A stretch of DNA of 14,856 nucleotides from assembly GCA_021821225.1 (NCBI GenBank), contig JAKACR010000042.1:1-14856 (forward strand). The letters run 5' to 3'. Source of the DNA: Bacillota bacterium. GTDB taxonomy: Bacteria > Bacillota > Bacilli > Alicyclobacillales > SLC66. A program made the translations under genes and the position numbers. Below are positions 7,688 to 14,678 of this stretch, one piece after another. The notes under the pieces were generated by a model. The model was not told the origin of the DNA, searched no databases, and saw nothing but the letters and a program-made list of their open reading frames with translations. The first letter of the stretch is position 1, and each line of letters starts with the position of its first letter.

Positions 7688-8689
7688 ATGACGCCGGACG
7701 GTGGAAAAAACGAACGCGGCAGGAGTGTGGCTGCCGTGAATGCAGCCGACGAGAGTGTGACCGCCGAAAATGTGGCCACTGATAATGTGGCGACTGAGAA
7801 TATGGCCGCAGAAAATGTGGTCGCCGAGAACGCGTCGGCTGAGGCGGCGGTCGCTGAAATTGTGATCGGCAATGTGGAGCGGTTCTCCGGTTTCGAGGAT
7901 GAATACGACCGCTCCCGCCCCGCCGCTCCGCGGCTTGTGATCGAGATCCTGACAAAGCACCTCGGCAAAAGGCCGTTCGTCGTGGTGGACCTGGGCTGTG
8001 GCACGGGATTGTCCTCCTTCGTCTGGCTGGAGCACGCAGACCGGATCATCGGCGTGGAGCCGAACGCCGATATGATCGGCAAGGCGCAGGACAAATTGCG
8101 CCGTCTGGGCAATACGGATCGCCTGTCCTTCGTCCAGGGCTACTCGAATCAACTTGACCTGGAGGGGGAAAGCGCGGACATCCTGACCTGTTCCCAGTCC
8201 TTTCATTGGATGGAGCCGCGGAGCACCCTCAAAGAGGCGGCGCGCGTCCTGCGCAAAGGCGGAATCTTCGCCGCCTACGACTGTGACTGGCCGCCGACCG
8301 TGCATTGGGAAATCGAGGATCAATACACCCGGCTGATGGACAGGGTGGAGGCCATCACCGCCACCCTGCCAGGCCCAAAGAGCACCGTGACAAAGGACAC
8401 CGTGAAGAAGTGGCGCAAGGAAGACCACCTGAAAAATATGAGCGAAAGCGGGGTATTCCGATTCACAAGGGAGGTCGTCTTTCACGATCGGAAGCCCTGC
8501 GACGCCGACCGGTACATCGGCCTCGCGCTCAGTCAGGGCGGATTGCAGGCCATCCACAAGTCTGGTCCGGCATTTGCGGCAGTATTGAACGAGGACATCG
8601 CCGCATTCAGGGAGCGTGTGGAGAAATTCTTTCGCGGCGCGACACTGGACATTCTCTTCAGCTACCGGATGCGGTTTGGTGTGAAGTAG
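7688..8689 (+). CDS. Class I SAM-dependent methyltransferase with repetitive N-terminal extension
   Basis: 333 residues. Motif I is VVVDLGCGTGLSS (about 98-110), followed by GVEPNADMI with the ribose-binding acidic residue E124, and a post-motif CSQSFHWM (168-174), a pattern of the UbiE/trans-aconitate methyltransferase-like class acting on small molecules; the substrate is unknown. Residues 80-200 are the Rossmann core; the last ~100 residues form a C-terminal subdomain also found in the fragment upstream. Residues 12-61 are a low-complexity extension of five-residue repeats (ENVAT, DNVAT, ENMAA, ENVVA) encoded by a 15-bp minisatellite. I chose ATG 7688 because GAGGGAGAGG lies 6 bases before it; a TTG at 7682 in the same frame would overlap that site. 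The macro-domain gene follows about 90 bases later on the same strand. Confidence 0.88.
   Translation: MTPDGGKNERGRSVAAVNAADESVTAENVATDNVATENMAAENVVAENASAEAAVAEIVIGNVERFSGFEDEYDRSRPAAPRLVIEILTKHLGKRPFVVVDLGCGTGLSSFVWLEHADRIIGVEPNADMIGKAQDKLRRLGNTDRLSFVQGYSNQLDLEGESADILTCSQSFHWMEPRSTLKEAARVLRKGGIFAAYDCDWPPTVHWEIEDQYTRLMDRVEAITATLPGPKSTVTKDTVKKWRKEDHLKNMSESGVFRFTREVVFHDRKPCDADRYIGLALSQGGLQAIHKSGPAFAAVLNEDIAAFRERVEKFFRGATLDILFSYRMRFGVK
7721..7870 (+). repeat. 15-bp minisatellite inside the methyltransferase gene
   Basis: Ten in-register 15-base units, the clearest at 7751-7840 (for example GAAAATGTGGCCACT, GATAATGTGGCGACT, GAGAATATGGCCGCA). The units are diverged, the outer ones strongly. Length is a multiple of three per unit, so gain or loss would change protein length without breaking the frame. 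Confidence 0.8.
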
Positions 8690-8780
8690 ACGCCCATGAT
8701 ACGCAGCGTCACTCTATAAACAGAAATATAACCAAAAATTAGAACTTACAAGCGGCCGAAGGAGACTGAACAGGTGGGCA

Positions 8781-9311
8781 ATGAGCAGGCCCGGCATGCA
8801 GTCGATCCTGCCAGCAAATGAGAGTCAACCGGAGGGAGTTGGCCATGTGCCGATTGTGTACCGCAAGGGAAATGTGTTTGAAAAGAGCGGCAGACTGGCG
8901 GGCGGCGAGCTGACGATCGTCGCGCACCAGTGCAACTGCCGCGGGTCGTTCGACGCGGGCATCGCGCGTGAAATCGCCCGGCGCTTCCCGGAGGTCGACC
9001 GCGCGCAGCGCCTGTGGTACCAGGAGGGTCGGCAGCGACTCGGAACCGTCCAGACGGTCCGCACCCATACGGGCCTTGTGATCGCCAATCTGTACGCGCA
9101 GGAGGACTGGGTGCGTCGGCCCAACCGGATCAACACGGACTACAGCGCGTTGGAACAGTGCCTGGCAACGCTGCGCGACGGGATGACGGCAGAAGATGTA
9201 CTCGGCATGCCGAAGATCGGGGCGGGCCTCGGCGGCGGAGACTGGAATGTCATCGAACAGCTCATCGAACGGATTTTTCAGGATCGAACGGTGTACGTGT
9301 ACGTGCTTTGA
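8781..9311 (+). CDS. Macro-domain (ADP-ribose binding/processing) protein
   Basis: 176 residues from ATG 8781. The macro fold is shown by IVYRKGNVF, then ELTIVAHQCNCRGSFDAGIA (the H/N-C-N-x-x-G ... G-I-A phosphate/ADP-ribose loop) and MPKIGAGLGGGDW (second binding loop), the pattern of ADP-ribose-1''-phosphate phosphatase and ADP-ribosyl glycohydrolase-type macro domains. The conserved region starts only at about residue 25, and an in-frame GTG at 8847 with GGAGGG upstream gives a 154-residue protein that begins right at the domain, so 8847 may be the real start. The asparagine of the first loop (N52 in this numbering) is present. Upstream lies the methyltransferase, downstream an MFS exporter 80 bases away. 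Role could be removal of ADP-ribose from protein or nucleic acid; the target is unknown. Confidence 0.85.
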   Translation: MSRPGMQSILPANESQPEGVGHVPIVYRKGNVFEKSGRLAGGELTIVAHQCNCRGSFDAGIAREIARRFPEVDRAQRLWYQEGRQRLGTVQTVRTHTGLVIANLYAQEDWVRRPNRINTDYSALEQCLATLRDGMTAEDVLGMPKIGAGLGGGDWNVIEQLIERIFQDRTVYVYVL

Positions 9312-9393
9312 GGCGGGTTCGTCGGTGCTCTCAAGAATGACGCGGCGCTTTCAAGAATTCGTCGGTTTTTTCAGCGAAGAGAGGGGTAACTGG

Positions 9394-10632
9394 GTGAAGT
9401 CGTACCGGACATTGCTGGGAAATCGCCTGTTTGTCACCTATTGGACCGGCTCGACACTGGTGCTGCTGGGGTTGCAATTCAGCACCATCGCCCTCGTCTG
9501 GTTCGTGTTGCAGACCACAGGATCCCCCATGCGCATCGCCATGGTGCTGGCGGTGATCCCGATCGCGCGGGTGGTTACGAGTTCCACGGTCGGATGGGCG
9601 ATGGACCGGTTCCCGCGACGGACCTTGATGATCCTGGATAACGCCGCACAGGCCGCCGTCTATTTGTCCATCCCTCTCTTGACCTGGGTCCACCGCCTGT
9701 CCTTCCCGCTTCTCGTCGGCCTGGTCGCCGTGGCGGCGGCGCTGTCGCCGATATCCATGATCGGCCGCGGCGTGTTGCTCCCGAACATCGTGGCCGACGG
9801 TGAGTTGGAACGCGCCAACGGCCTGTCGCAGGTCCGGAGCAGCCTGGTGACGCTGGGAGGTCCGGCCCTGGGCGGAGTACTCGTGGGATTCGCGGGGGCG
9901 CCCATAACCCTGACCGTCATCTCCGCGTGCTATATCCTCTACGTGCTGTCCTTATGGACCATTCCCGCGGCGCGTTATCGGGCGCCCGCGCCGCAATCCC
10001 CGCAAGACAGTCCCGCAGAGCCGGAACCCGTGAGCGCAAGGCGATTTCTTTTGCAAAATCCACTTTTCCTGCTATTTGTCGTCATTACACTATTTTTCAA
10101 CCTCACCTACGGTCCGCTGGAACCGGCCCTGCCGCTGCTGGTGACCCGCGTCTTCCACGCTGGCGCGGCGACGCTGGGCCTCATCTGGAGCAGTTTTGCG
10201 GTGGGACTGCTCCTGGGGACGATTTCTTGGAATCAGTATCGCCCCCGCTGGACTCTGCGCGCCCTTATTTCGGGAATCATTCTCGGCTGGGGATTTTTCA
10301 GCGGCGTCGCCGGGCTGGCCGTGCGTCCGTGGCAGGCCATGCTGGCACTATTCTGCGGCGGTTTCGTCTTTGCGCCGTACAACATCGTCTCGGCCACTTG
10401 GCAACAGCGTCTGGTGCCGGATCGGTACCGGGGCGCGGTCTACGGCATGACCCAATCCGTGACAAGCGCGGGGCTGCCGGTCGGTCAGCTTATAGGCGGA
10501 TTGGCCGTGAACGGGATTGGCGCGAAGGCGACCATCGTGGCAGGGGGCGCCGCGACCATGTTGCTGGGAATGGCGGTCAGTGGGCTGAAGACGATGTGGC
10601 ACAGCGCGGCCAACCGGAGCGGCGAAGGGTGA
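9394..10632 (+). CDS. Major facilitator superfamily exporter
   Basis: About 412 residues with roughly 12 hydrophobic helices in two halves joined by a polar, proline-rich loop (PAPQSPQDSPAEPEP). The loop between helices 2 and 3 carries MFS motif A, GWAMDRFPRRT. Length and motif fit the drug/siderophore exporter branch (EntS/MFS_3-like), proton-driven export across the cytoplasmic membrane; substrate unknown. The frame is open from 9196 inside the macro gene, but a GTG at 9394 preceded by GAGAGGGG at 7 bases starts directly before the first helix (TLLGNRLFVTYWTG); an ATG at 9337 with little ribosome site is the alternative. Directly after the stop come three tandem structured repeats, then the ABC remnants. 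Confidence 0.88.
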   Translation: MKSYRTLLGNRLFVTYWTGSTLVLLGLQFSTIALVWFVLQTTGSPMRIAMVLAVIPIARVVTSSTVGWAMDRFPRRTLMILDNAAQAAVYLSIPLLTWVHRLSFPLLVGLVAVAAALSPISMIGRGVLLPNIVADGELERANGLSQVRSSLVTLGGPALGGVLVGFAGAPITLTVISACYILYVLSLWTIPAARYRAPAPQSPQDSPAEPEPVSARRFLLQNPLFLLFVVITLFFNLTYGPLEPALPLLVTRVFHAGAATLGLIWSSFAVGLLLGTISWNQYRPRWTLRALISGIILGWGFFSGVAGLAVRPWQAMLALFCGGFVFAPYNIVSATWQQRLVPDRYRGAVYGMTQSVTSAGLPVGQLIGGLAVNGIGAKATIVAGGAATMLLGMAVSGLKTMWHSAANRSGEG

Positions 10633-10634
10633 AG

Positions 10635-10808
10635 GGGCAGCAAGGTCTGCCGGGCCGCCGTCATGCCCTTTGCTCGTCGCGAATATAGCGCTATGGGCAA
10701 GGTCTGCTGGACCATTGCCATGCCCTATGTCCGGCGAGTTTAGCGCCATGGGCAAGGTCTGCTGAGTCGTCGTCATACCCTTTGCTCGTCGCGAGTTCCG
10801 CATAGCGG
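10635..10808 (+). repeat. Three tandem units of the structured repeat (about 55-60 bp each)
   Basis: Units at 10635-10694, 10695-10749 and 10750-10808 share GGGCAAGGTCTGC at the start (GGGCAGCAAGGTCTGC in unit 1), a CATGCCCT/CATACCCT stretch in the middle and a small hairpin at the end (TCGTCGCGA then ATAGCGCTAT, TTTAGCGCC or CCGCATAGCGG). TGCCC of one unit pairs with GGGCA of the next, so the array can fold into successive stem-loops. The last unit shares its core exactly with the element at 7530-7592 and abuts the truncated ABC gene. Confidence 0.8.
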
Positions 10809-11130
10809 ACTGAGCGCCGGAGAAGCGCAGCTTCTGGCGTTTGCGCGCGTATTTTTGTCCGATCCGGGCCTGATCGTGATGGATGAGGCGTCATCGCGTC
10901 TCGATCCCGCCACGGAGCAGTGGATGGAACGCGCCGTCAGCCAACTGCTGGCCAACCGCACCGGGATCCTGATCGCGCACCGGCTCGCGACACTGGAACG
11001 GGTGGACGATATTTTGATTCTCGACAACGGACGGGTGATCGAATACGGACCGCGCGAACAACTGGCGAACCAGCCCGGATCGCGCTATCACCACCTGCTT
11101 GGCGCAGGGATGGCGGAGGTGCTCGCATGA
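10807..11130 (+). pseudogene. 5'-truncated ABC exporter subunit (BmrD/TM288-like half), only the end of the ATPase domain
   Basis: About 107 codons remaining. The frame begins abruptly with GLSAGEAQLLAFARVF, i.e. at the ABC signature motif (here LSAGE, a variant of LSGGQ), immediately at the end of the structured repeat. It continues with Walker B LIVMDEASS (catalytic Glu present), the H-loop IAHR and a normal C-terminus, stopping at TGA 11128-11130. The membrane domain, Walker A and Q-loop, roughly 480-500 residues, are missing, so it cannot work as an ATPase. Its stop overlaps the start of the next ABC gene (ATGA), the usual arrangement of paired exporter genes. A variant signature with intact Glu is the signature of one half of degenerate heterodimeric exporters. 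Confidence 0.9.
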
Positions 11131-12884
11131 CAACCCTGTCGACGCTCTGGCGCCTGGCGCGCTTCAGACCGTGGCTGTACCTGTGCAATCTCCTCCTGTG
11201 GACGGCGATCCACGTATCGCCGATCATACCGGGCCTGCTGACGCAAGCAATATTCAATCACTTCACAAAGCGTCCGGCAGGCGGTGGTTCGGTGTGGGAC
11301 CTGATCGCGCTTTTCATCGGGTTCACCGTCGCGCGGATGGCCTTGATCGCGGTAGGCGGCATCGTGGCGATCGTGGACAGTTTCTCCATCAACGCCCTGC
11401 TGCGCAGCAACCTGCTCGAACACATCCTGCGCCGGCCGGGCGCACACGCGATTCCAGGCACGACGGGGGAAGCGATCACACGGTTTCGCGAGGATGTGGA
11501 ACAACTCGCGACCGCCGTGGACAATACGCTGGACCTGATCGGTTCCTCCGTCTTTGCGGTGATCGCGATCGTCATTCTGACGCGGATCAGCGTGACGATC
11601 ACAGCATTTGTGTTTTTGCCCTTGACCGTGGTGATCGCCGCGGCGCAGATTGCCACGTCACGCCTGCACCGCTACCGGGAGGCCGGACGCGAGGCGACGG
11701 GGCGGGTGACAAGTGCGATCGGAGAGATGTTTGACGCGGTGCAGGCGATCCAGGTGGCAGTGGCCGAAGCGCGGATGCTGGCGAACCTGCGCGGGCTGAG
11801 CGACGCGCGCAGGCGCCTCATGGTGCGCGATGCCCTGCTCACGCAGGCGCTGGACTCTGTGTTCGCCAACACAGTCAGTCTCGGTACCGGGCTGATCCTG
11901 CTGCTGGCCGCGGACGGCATGCGCACAGGCCATTTCACTGTCGGGGATTTCGCGCTGTTCGTTTTCTACCTGGGGTTTATCACTGAATTTACCATGCGGA
12001 TCGGACGCATGATGACATTGTACAAACAATCGAGTGTCGCAGTGTCGCGGCTGCGCAATCTGCTCTTTGGCGACGACCCGCGCATCCTTGCCAAGCCACA
12101 GCCCATGCGCCGCCCGGCAACGGTCGGCGAGCGCGAACCGGCGCGAGAAAAGTTGCGGCGTCTCGACGTTTCTGGCCTGACCTTCCGCCATCAGGCGTCG
12201 GGCAAAGGGATCTTCGACATTGGTTTTTACATCGCCGCGGGTGAACTGGTGGTGATCACCGGACGGATCGGAGCGGGCAAGACCACATTGTTGCGGGTCC
12301 TGCTCGGCCTTCTGCCGAAAGAAGGCGGCGACATCGTTTGGAACGGGCAGCCAGTGGCAGATCCGGCCGGTTTCTTCATCCCGCCGCGCTCCGCTTACAC
12401 GCCGCAGATTCCGACATTGTTCAGCGACACCATGCGGGAAAACACCCTGCTCGGCATCTCCGCCAGCCAGGCGGAACTAGAGACGGCGGTCCATCTGGCA
12501 GTGCTGGAGGATGACGTCGGCGCGCTTGAGCACGGCATGGACACCCGCATCGGCCCGCGCGGCGTCAAACTGTCAGGCGGCCAGGTGCAGCGCACGGCCG
12601 CCGCGAGGATGTTCGCGCGGGAAGCGGACATCTACGTGTTTGACGACCTTTCGAGCGCGTTGGATGTCGAAACGGAGCGGTCGATGTGGCGGCGCATCTT
12701 TGCGCGGGAGAGGCAGAGCGCCTGCCTGGTCGTGTCGCACCGCAAGGCGGTGCTGGAGCGGGCGGACCGGATCATCCTGCTGCGCGGCGGACGGGTGGAA
12801 GCCACGGGCACGCTGCGGGAGTTGCTGCCGCAATCGCGGGAGATGCGCGAACTGTACATGGGGACGTGCGACGAGGCAACCTGA
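11127..12884 (+). CDS. ABC exporter subunit with degenerate ATP site (BmrC/TM287-like half)
   Basis: 585 residues: a six-helix membrane domain (about 10-300) fused to an ATPase domain. Motifs: Walker A GRIGAGKT at 379-386, Q-loop Q427, signature LSGGQ at 482-486, Walker B VFDD ending D506-D507 and H-loop H538. The residue after the Walker B aspartate, normally catalytic Glu, is Asp (D507), while the signature is canonical. That combination is typical of the degenerate half of heterodimeric multidrug exporters such as BmrCD or TM287/288. ATG 11127 has GGAGGT at 6 bases and overlaps the preceding stop. The expected partner is the truncated gene just upstream, so this protein may have lost its dimer mate unless another half is encoded elsewhere. 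Confidence 0.94.
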   Translation: MTTLSTLWRLARFRPWLYLCNLLLWTAIHVSPIIPGLLTQAIFNHFTKRPAGGGSVWDLIALFIGFTVARMALIAVGGIVAIVDSFSINALLRSNLLEHILRRPGAHAIPGTTGEAITRFREDVEQLATAVDNTLDLIGSSVFAVIAIVILTRISVTITAFVFLPLTVVIAAAQIATSRLHRYREAGREATGRVTSAIGEMFDAVQAIQVAVAEARMLANLRGLSDARRRLMVRDALLTQALDSVFANTVSLGTGLILLLAADGMRTGHFTVGDFALFVFYLGFITEFTMRIGRMMTLYKQSSVAVSRLRNLLFGDDPRILAKPQPMRRPATVGEREPAREKLRRLDVSGLTFRHQASGKGIFDIGFYIAAGELVVITGRIGAGKTTLLRVLLGLLPKEGGDIVWNGQPVADPAGFFIPPRSAYTPQIPTLFSDTMRENTLLGISASQAELETAVHLAVLEDDVGALEHGMDTRIGPRGVKLSGGQVQRTAAARMFAREADIYVFDDLSSALDVETERSMWRRIFARERQSACLVVSHRKAVLERADRIILLRGGRVEATGTLRELLPQSREMRELYMGTCDEAT

Positions 12885-13783
12885 GCGGACGCGGATGCCA
12901 CAGCAACGGCTATCTTGAGAATGTCTTCCACCGATCGCCGTCCATCTCTTGGGACGCAAGATTCTGCCCAGGGGACATGGGATAAAGTCCGCACCGCAGG
13001 CGCCTTAATCCCACCTGTCGTGTTTGAGGCTTCAGTCAAACACGACAGGTCCCGTCGTGCGCCTGCCAAAATTGGGTTTATCCCATGTCCCTCAGACACG
13101 ACTGCCGCGGACTCGCGCTCCTCGGCGGACGGGCAAACGGACTGCAGCGGGCATTCGCCGCAGCGCGGGCGCCGGTTCAGGCACAGCGAGTGGCCAAGCG
13201 CGTCGATGAGCGCATGGTACTGATTGTACAGCGCTGTGTCGGACGGCAGGTGGTTCATGAAAAACCCGCGCAATTCCTCATAGGTCGCCTTCTCCCGCGT
13301 GAGGCCAAGCCGGAAAAAGATGCGCCGCGTGTACGAATCGACGACGAAAGACGGCTGATGGGCGGCATACAGAATGATGTCGTCGGCGGTCTCCGGGCCA
13401 ATGCCCCACACGGCGAGCAGGCGCGCGCGCAGTTCGTCCGCGGGCAGCGCGAGCAGACGACCTGCGTCGCCCCCGAACTCCCTGTCCACCATGGCGGCGA
13501 ACGTCTTGAGTTTTTTCGCCTTCATGTGGTAATAGAGCGTCGAAACGATGCATTCTTCAATCCGTTCCACAGGCGCCCTGTGCAGGGCCGCCAGCGTGAG
13601 CAGGCCGCTTCCGCGCAGGCGGTCGATCGCCGTCACCACATTCTTCCACGCCACGTTTTGCACAAGAATCGCGCCGATGATCACTTCTTCCGGCGTCTCG
13701 GCCGGCCACCAACGGCGGTCACCGTAGTGCGCGAACAACCGCTCGTAGATTCGCCGCAATGCCGCCGCCGTCTGACGCCCCAT
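12632..13783 (-). CDS. EndoIII-superfamily DNA glycosylase, MagIII-like, with abnormal C-terminal run-on
   Basis: The conserved protein is the first ~220 residues: WWPAETPEEVIIGAILVQN near the N-terminus, helix-hairpin-helix WGIGPETADDIILY (126-139), catalytic Asp in FVVDSYTRR (D149) and a [4Fe-4S] cluster C201-x6-C208-x2-C211-x5-C217. The Lys that makes Nth a lyase is Glu131 here, and the overall pattern matches Helicobacter MagIII-type 3-methyladenine glycosylases, so a monofunctional base-excision enzyme for alkylated or damaged bases is likely. After residue ~231 the frame enters a 120-bp palindrome and stays open to 12632, adding about 150 low-complexity residues antisense to the ABC gene; the natural stop has probably been lost. 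ATG 13783 has AGGGGG upstream; the frame is open to a TTG at 13936 but that stretch is not conserved. mntP lies 100 bases upstream on the same strand. Confidence 0.85.
   Translation of the reverse strand: MGRQTAAALRRIYERLFAHYGDRRWWPAETPEEVIIGAILVQNVAWKNVVTAIDRLRGSGLLTLAALHRAPVERIEECIVSTLYYHMKAKKLKTFAAMVDREFGGDAGRLLALPADELRARLLAVWGIGPETADDIILYAAHQPSFVVDSYTRRIFFRLGLTREKATYEELRGFFMNHLPSDTALYNQYHALIDALGHSLCLNRRPRCGECPLQSVCPSAEERESAAVVSEGHGINPILAGARRDLSCLTEASNTTGGIKAPAVRTLSHVPWAESCVPRDGRRSVEDILKIAVAVASASAQVASSHVPMYSSRISRDCGSNSRSVPVASTRPPRSRMIRSARSSTALRCDTTRQALCLSRAKMRRHIDRSVSTSNALERSSNT
12972..13091. repeat. 120-bp nested palindrome (MITE-like element or large hairpin)
   Basis: Three arm pairs share one centre near 13031: outer GGGACATGGGATAAA (12972-12986) with TTTATCCCATGTCCC (13077-13091), middle GCAGGCGC (12996-13003) with GCGCCTGC (13059-13066), inner ACCTGTCGTGTTTGA (13013-13027) with its exact complement (13036-13050), loop of 8 bases. 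All three are perfect matches. It lies between convergent genes, so it could serve as a two-way terminator, but it lacks T-runs and its terminal inverted repeats look like a small non-autonomous mobile element. Confidence 0.88.
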
Positions 13784-13866
13784 GGCGATCCGCCCCCTTT
13801 TTGAACAACCCCTTATCGGTAACATATCCCCTGCGTCGCAGAGTTCCCGCCCCTTCCCGGACAACC

Positions 13867-13894
13867 CTCTCAAAGATGGCCTCTCAAAGATGGC
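13867..13894. repeat. 14-bp perfect tandem duplication at the mntP stop codon
   Basis: CTCTCAAAGATGGC occurs twice in direct succession (13867-13880 and 13881-13894). The copy at 13881 contains the complement of the mntP stop codon (13884-13886), so the second copy lies just after the gene. Confidence 0.9.
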
Positions 13895-14447
13895 GGAACA
13901 CGTCAATCCCAGCGCCGACAAGGATCCACAGACCAAGCAGGCCGAGCGCGAATCCGGCCAGTTTCTCCGTCCATTCCCCCAGATAGCGTCGCAACCGGTT
14001 TCCGAAGGTGATACCGATCAAGGTGAAAAGAAATGCCTGAATGGAGATCAGGCCGATGGTCAATCCGATCGGAACGCCGATCAGCCCGATGGAAAAGCCG
14101 ACCGCCAATTCATCCACGCTGATACCGAACGCGGCGGCGATCAGCGCCCACCCGGCCAGATTCCGTTCCAACCCCTCCTGTTCATCGTCTTCATCCGCGA
14201 AAAAGAGCAGCCACACCGCCACCGCCAGCAGTGCGACACCGCCTGCCAGCGACGCCCAATTTCCGATCACGCCTCCCGCCGCCTGTCCGGTCCACAACCC
14301 GAGCATCGGCATCAGCGCCTCGGCGCAGGCGAAGGTGAGCGCAATCCGGACTCTTCCCGCCGTTTTCCGACAGCCGAGCGCTATGGCCACGGCAAGCGTA
14401 TCCATTCCGAGCGACAAGACCAGCGCAACCATCTTCAAACCGGTCAT
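13884..14447 (-). CDS. mntP: MntP manganese efflux pump
   Basis: 187 residues, the normal size of MntP (formerly DUF204/YebN), an inner-membrane exporter that removes excess Mn(II). Six hydrophobic helices are visible in two repeated halves; each half carries its acidic motif: SLGMDTLAVAIALG with D16, and GISVDELAVGFSIG with D112-E113, residues at positions known to be needed in the E. coli protein. A charged loop DEDDEQEGLER separates the halves. The frame is open to an ATG at 14510, but the ATG at 14447 has GGAGG at 7 bases and starts right at the first helix. I looked for a yybP-ykoY manganese riboswitch upstream and could not recognise one. It may share a transcript with the glycosylase gene downstream. 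Confidence 0.92.
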   Translation of the reverse strand: MTGLKMVALVLSLGMDTLAVAIALGCRKTAGRVRIALTFACAEALMPMLGLWTGQAAGGVIGNWASLAGGVALLAVAVWLLFFADEDDEQEGLERNLAGWALIAAAFGISVDELAVGFSIGLIGVPIGLTIGLISIQAFLFTLIGITFGNRLRRYLGEWTEKLAGFALGLLGLWILVGAGIDVFRHL

Positions 14448-14609
14448 CGCGCCGCCTCCAACCCACCGGGCACGCTGCTGGCCGTCCGGCGATTGCATTT
14501 CGCTTCCCATTCTGCCATTTCAACCGAACTGATGTCCATGTCGAACTGCGCGACCACCGCATACAGTACGACATTATGTAATGTGGCTATCCCGTTAACT
14601 CAGCACCGG

Positions 14610-14638
14610 TTGCAATTCGAACGTGAGTTCGATAGTAT
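14610..14638 (+). promoter_or_regulatory. Likely promoter of the transposase gene
   Basis: TTGCAA (14610-14615) and TAGTAT (14633-14638) with 17 bases between, 43 bases before the ATG. The spacer contains the inverted pair TCGAAC/GTTCGA. Reasonable boxes but not proven. Confidence 0.45.
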
Positions 14639-14666
14639 CGTGTTATAGGATTGGTAGGTCGCGAGA

Positions 14667-14678
14667 GGGGGACACCCC
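14667..14678 (+). promoter_or_regulatory. Hairpin covering the transposase ribosome site
   Basis: The only Shine-Dalgarno-like run before the ATG, GAGAGGGGG, can pair with CCCC directly after it (GGGG-ACA-CCCC). A weak hairpin like this could lower translation of the transposase, as is common in insertion sequences. Confidence 0.35.

Noticed and set aside
7408..8112. Antisense pentapeptide-repeat-like protein (ATFSA, ATLSV units)
   Set aside because: Any 15-bp repeat yields five-residue repeats in every frame; it lacks the central L/F with A(D/N) pattern and has no ribosome site. The sense gene explains the stretch.
7598..8557. 319-codon minus-strand frame opposite the methyltransferase, with repeat-like HIF/HIL segments
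   Set aside because: The repetitive look comes from the 15-bp minisatellite read backwards; the sense frame carries a full SAM-binding motif and a ribosome site.
9014..9340. 108-codon frame inside the macro-domain gene
   Set aside because: Out-of-frame shadow of the conserved macro domain, very arginine/glycine-rich.
13782..14648. 288-codon plus-strand frame opposite mntP
   Set aside because: Glutamine/arginine-rich, antisense to six clear membrane helices of MntP; shadow.
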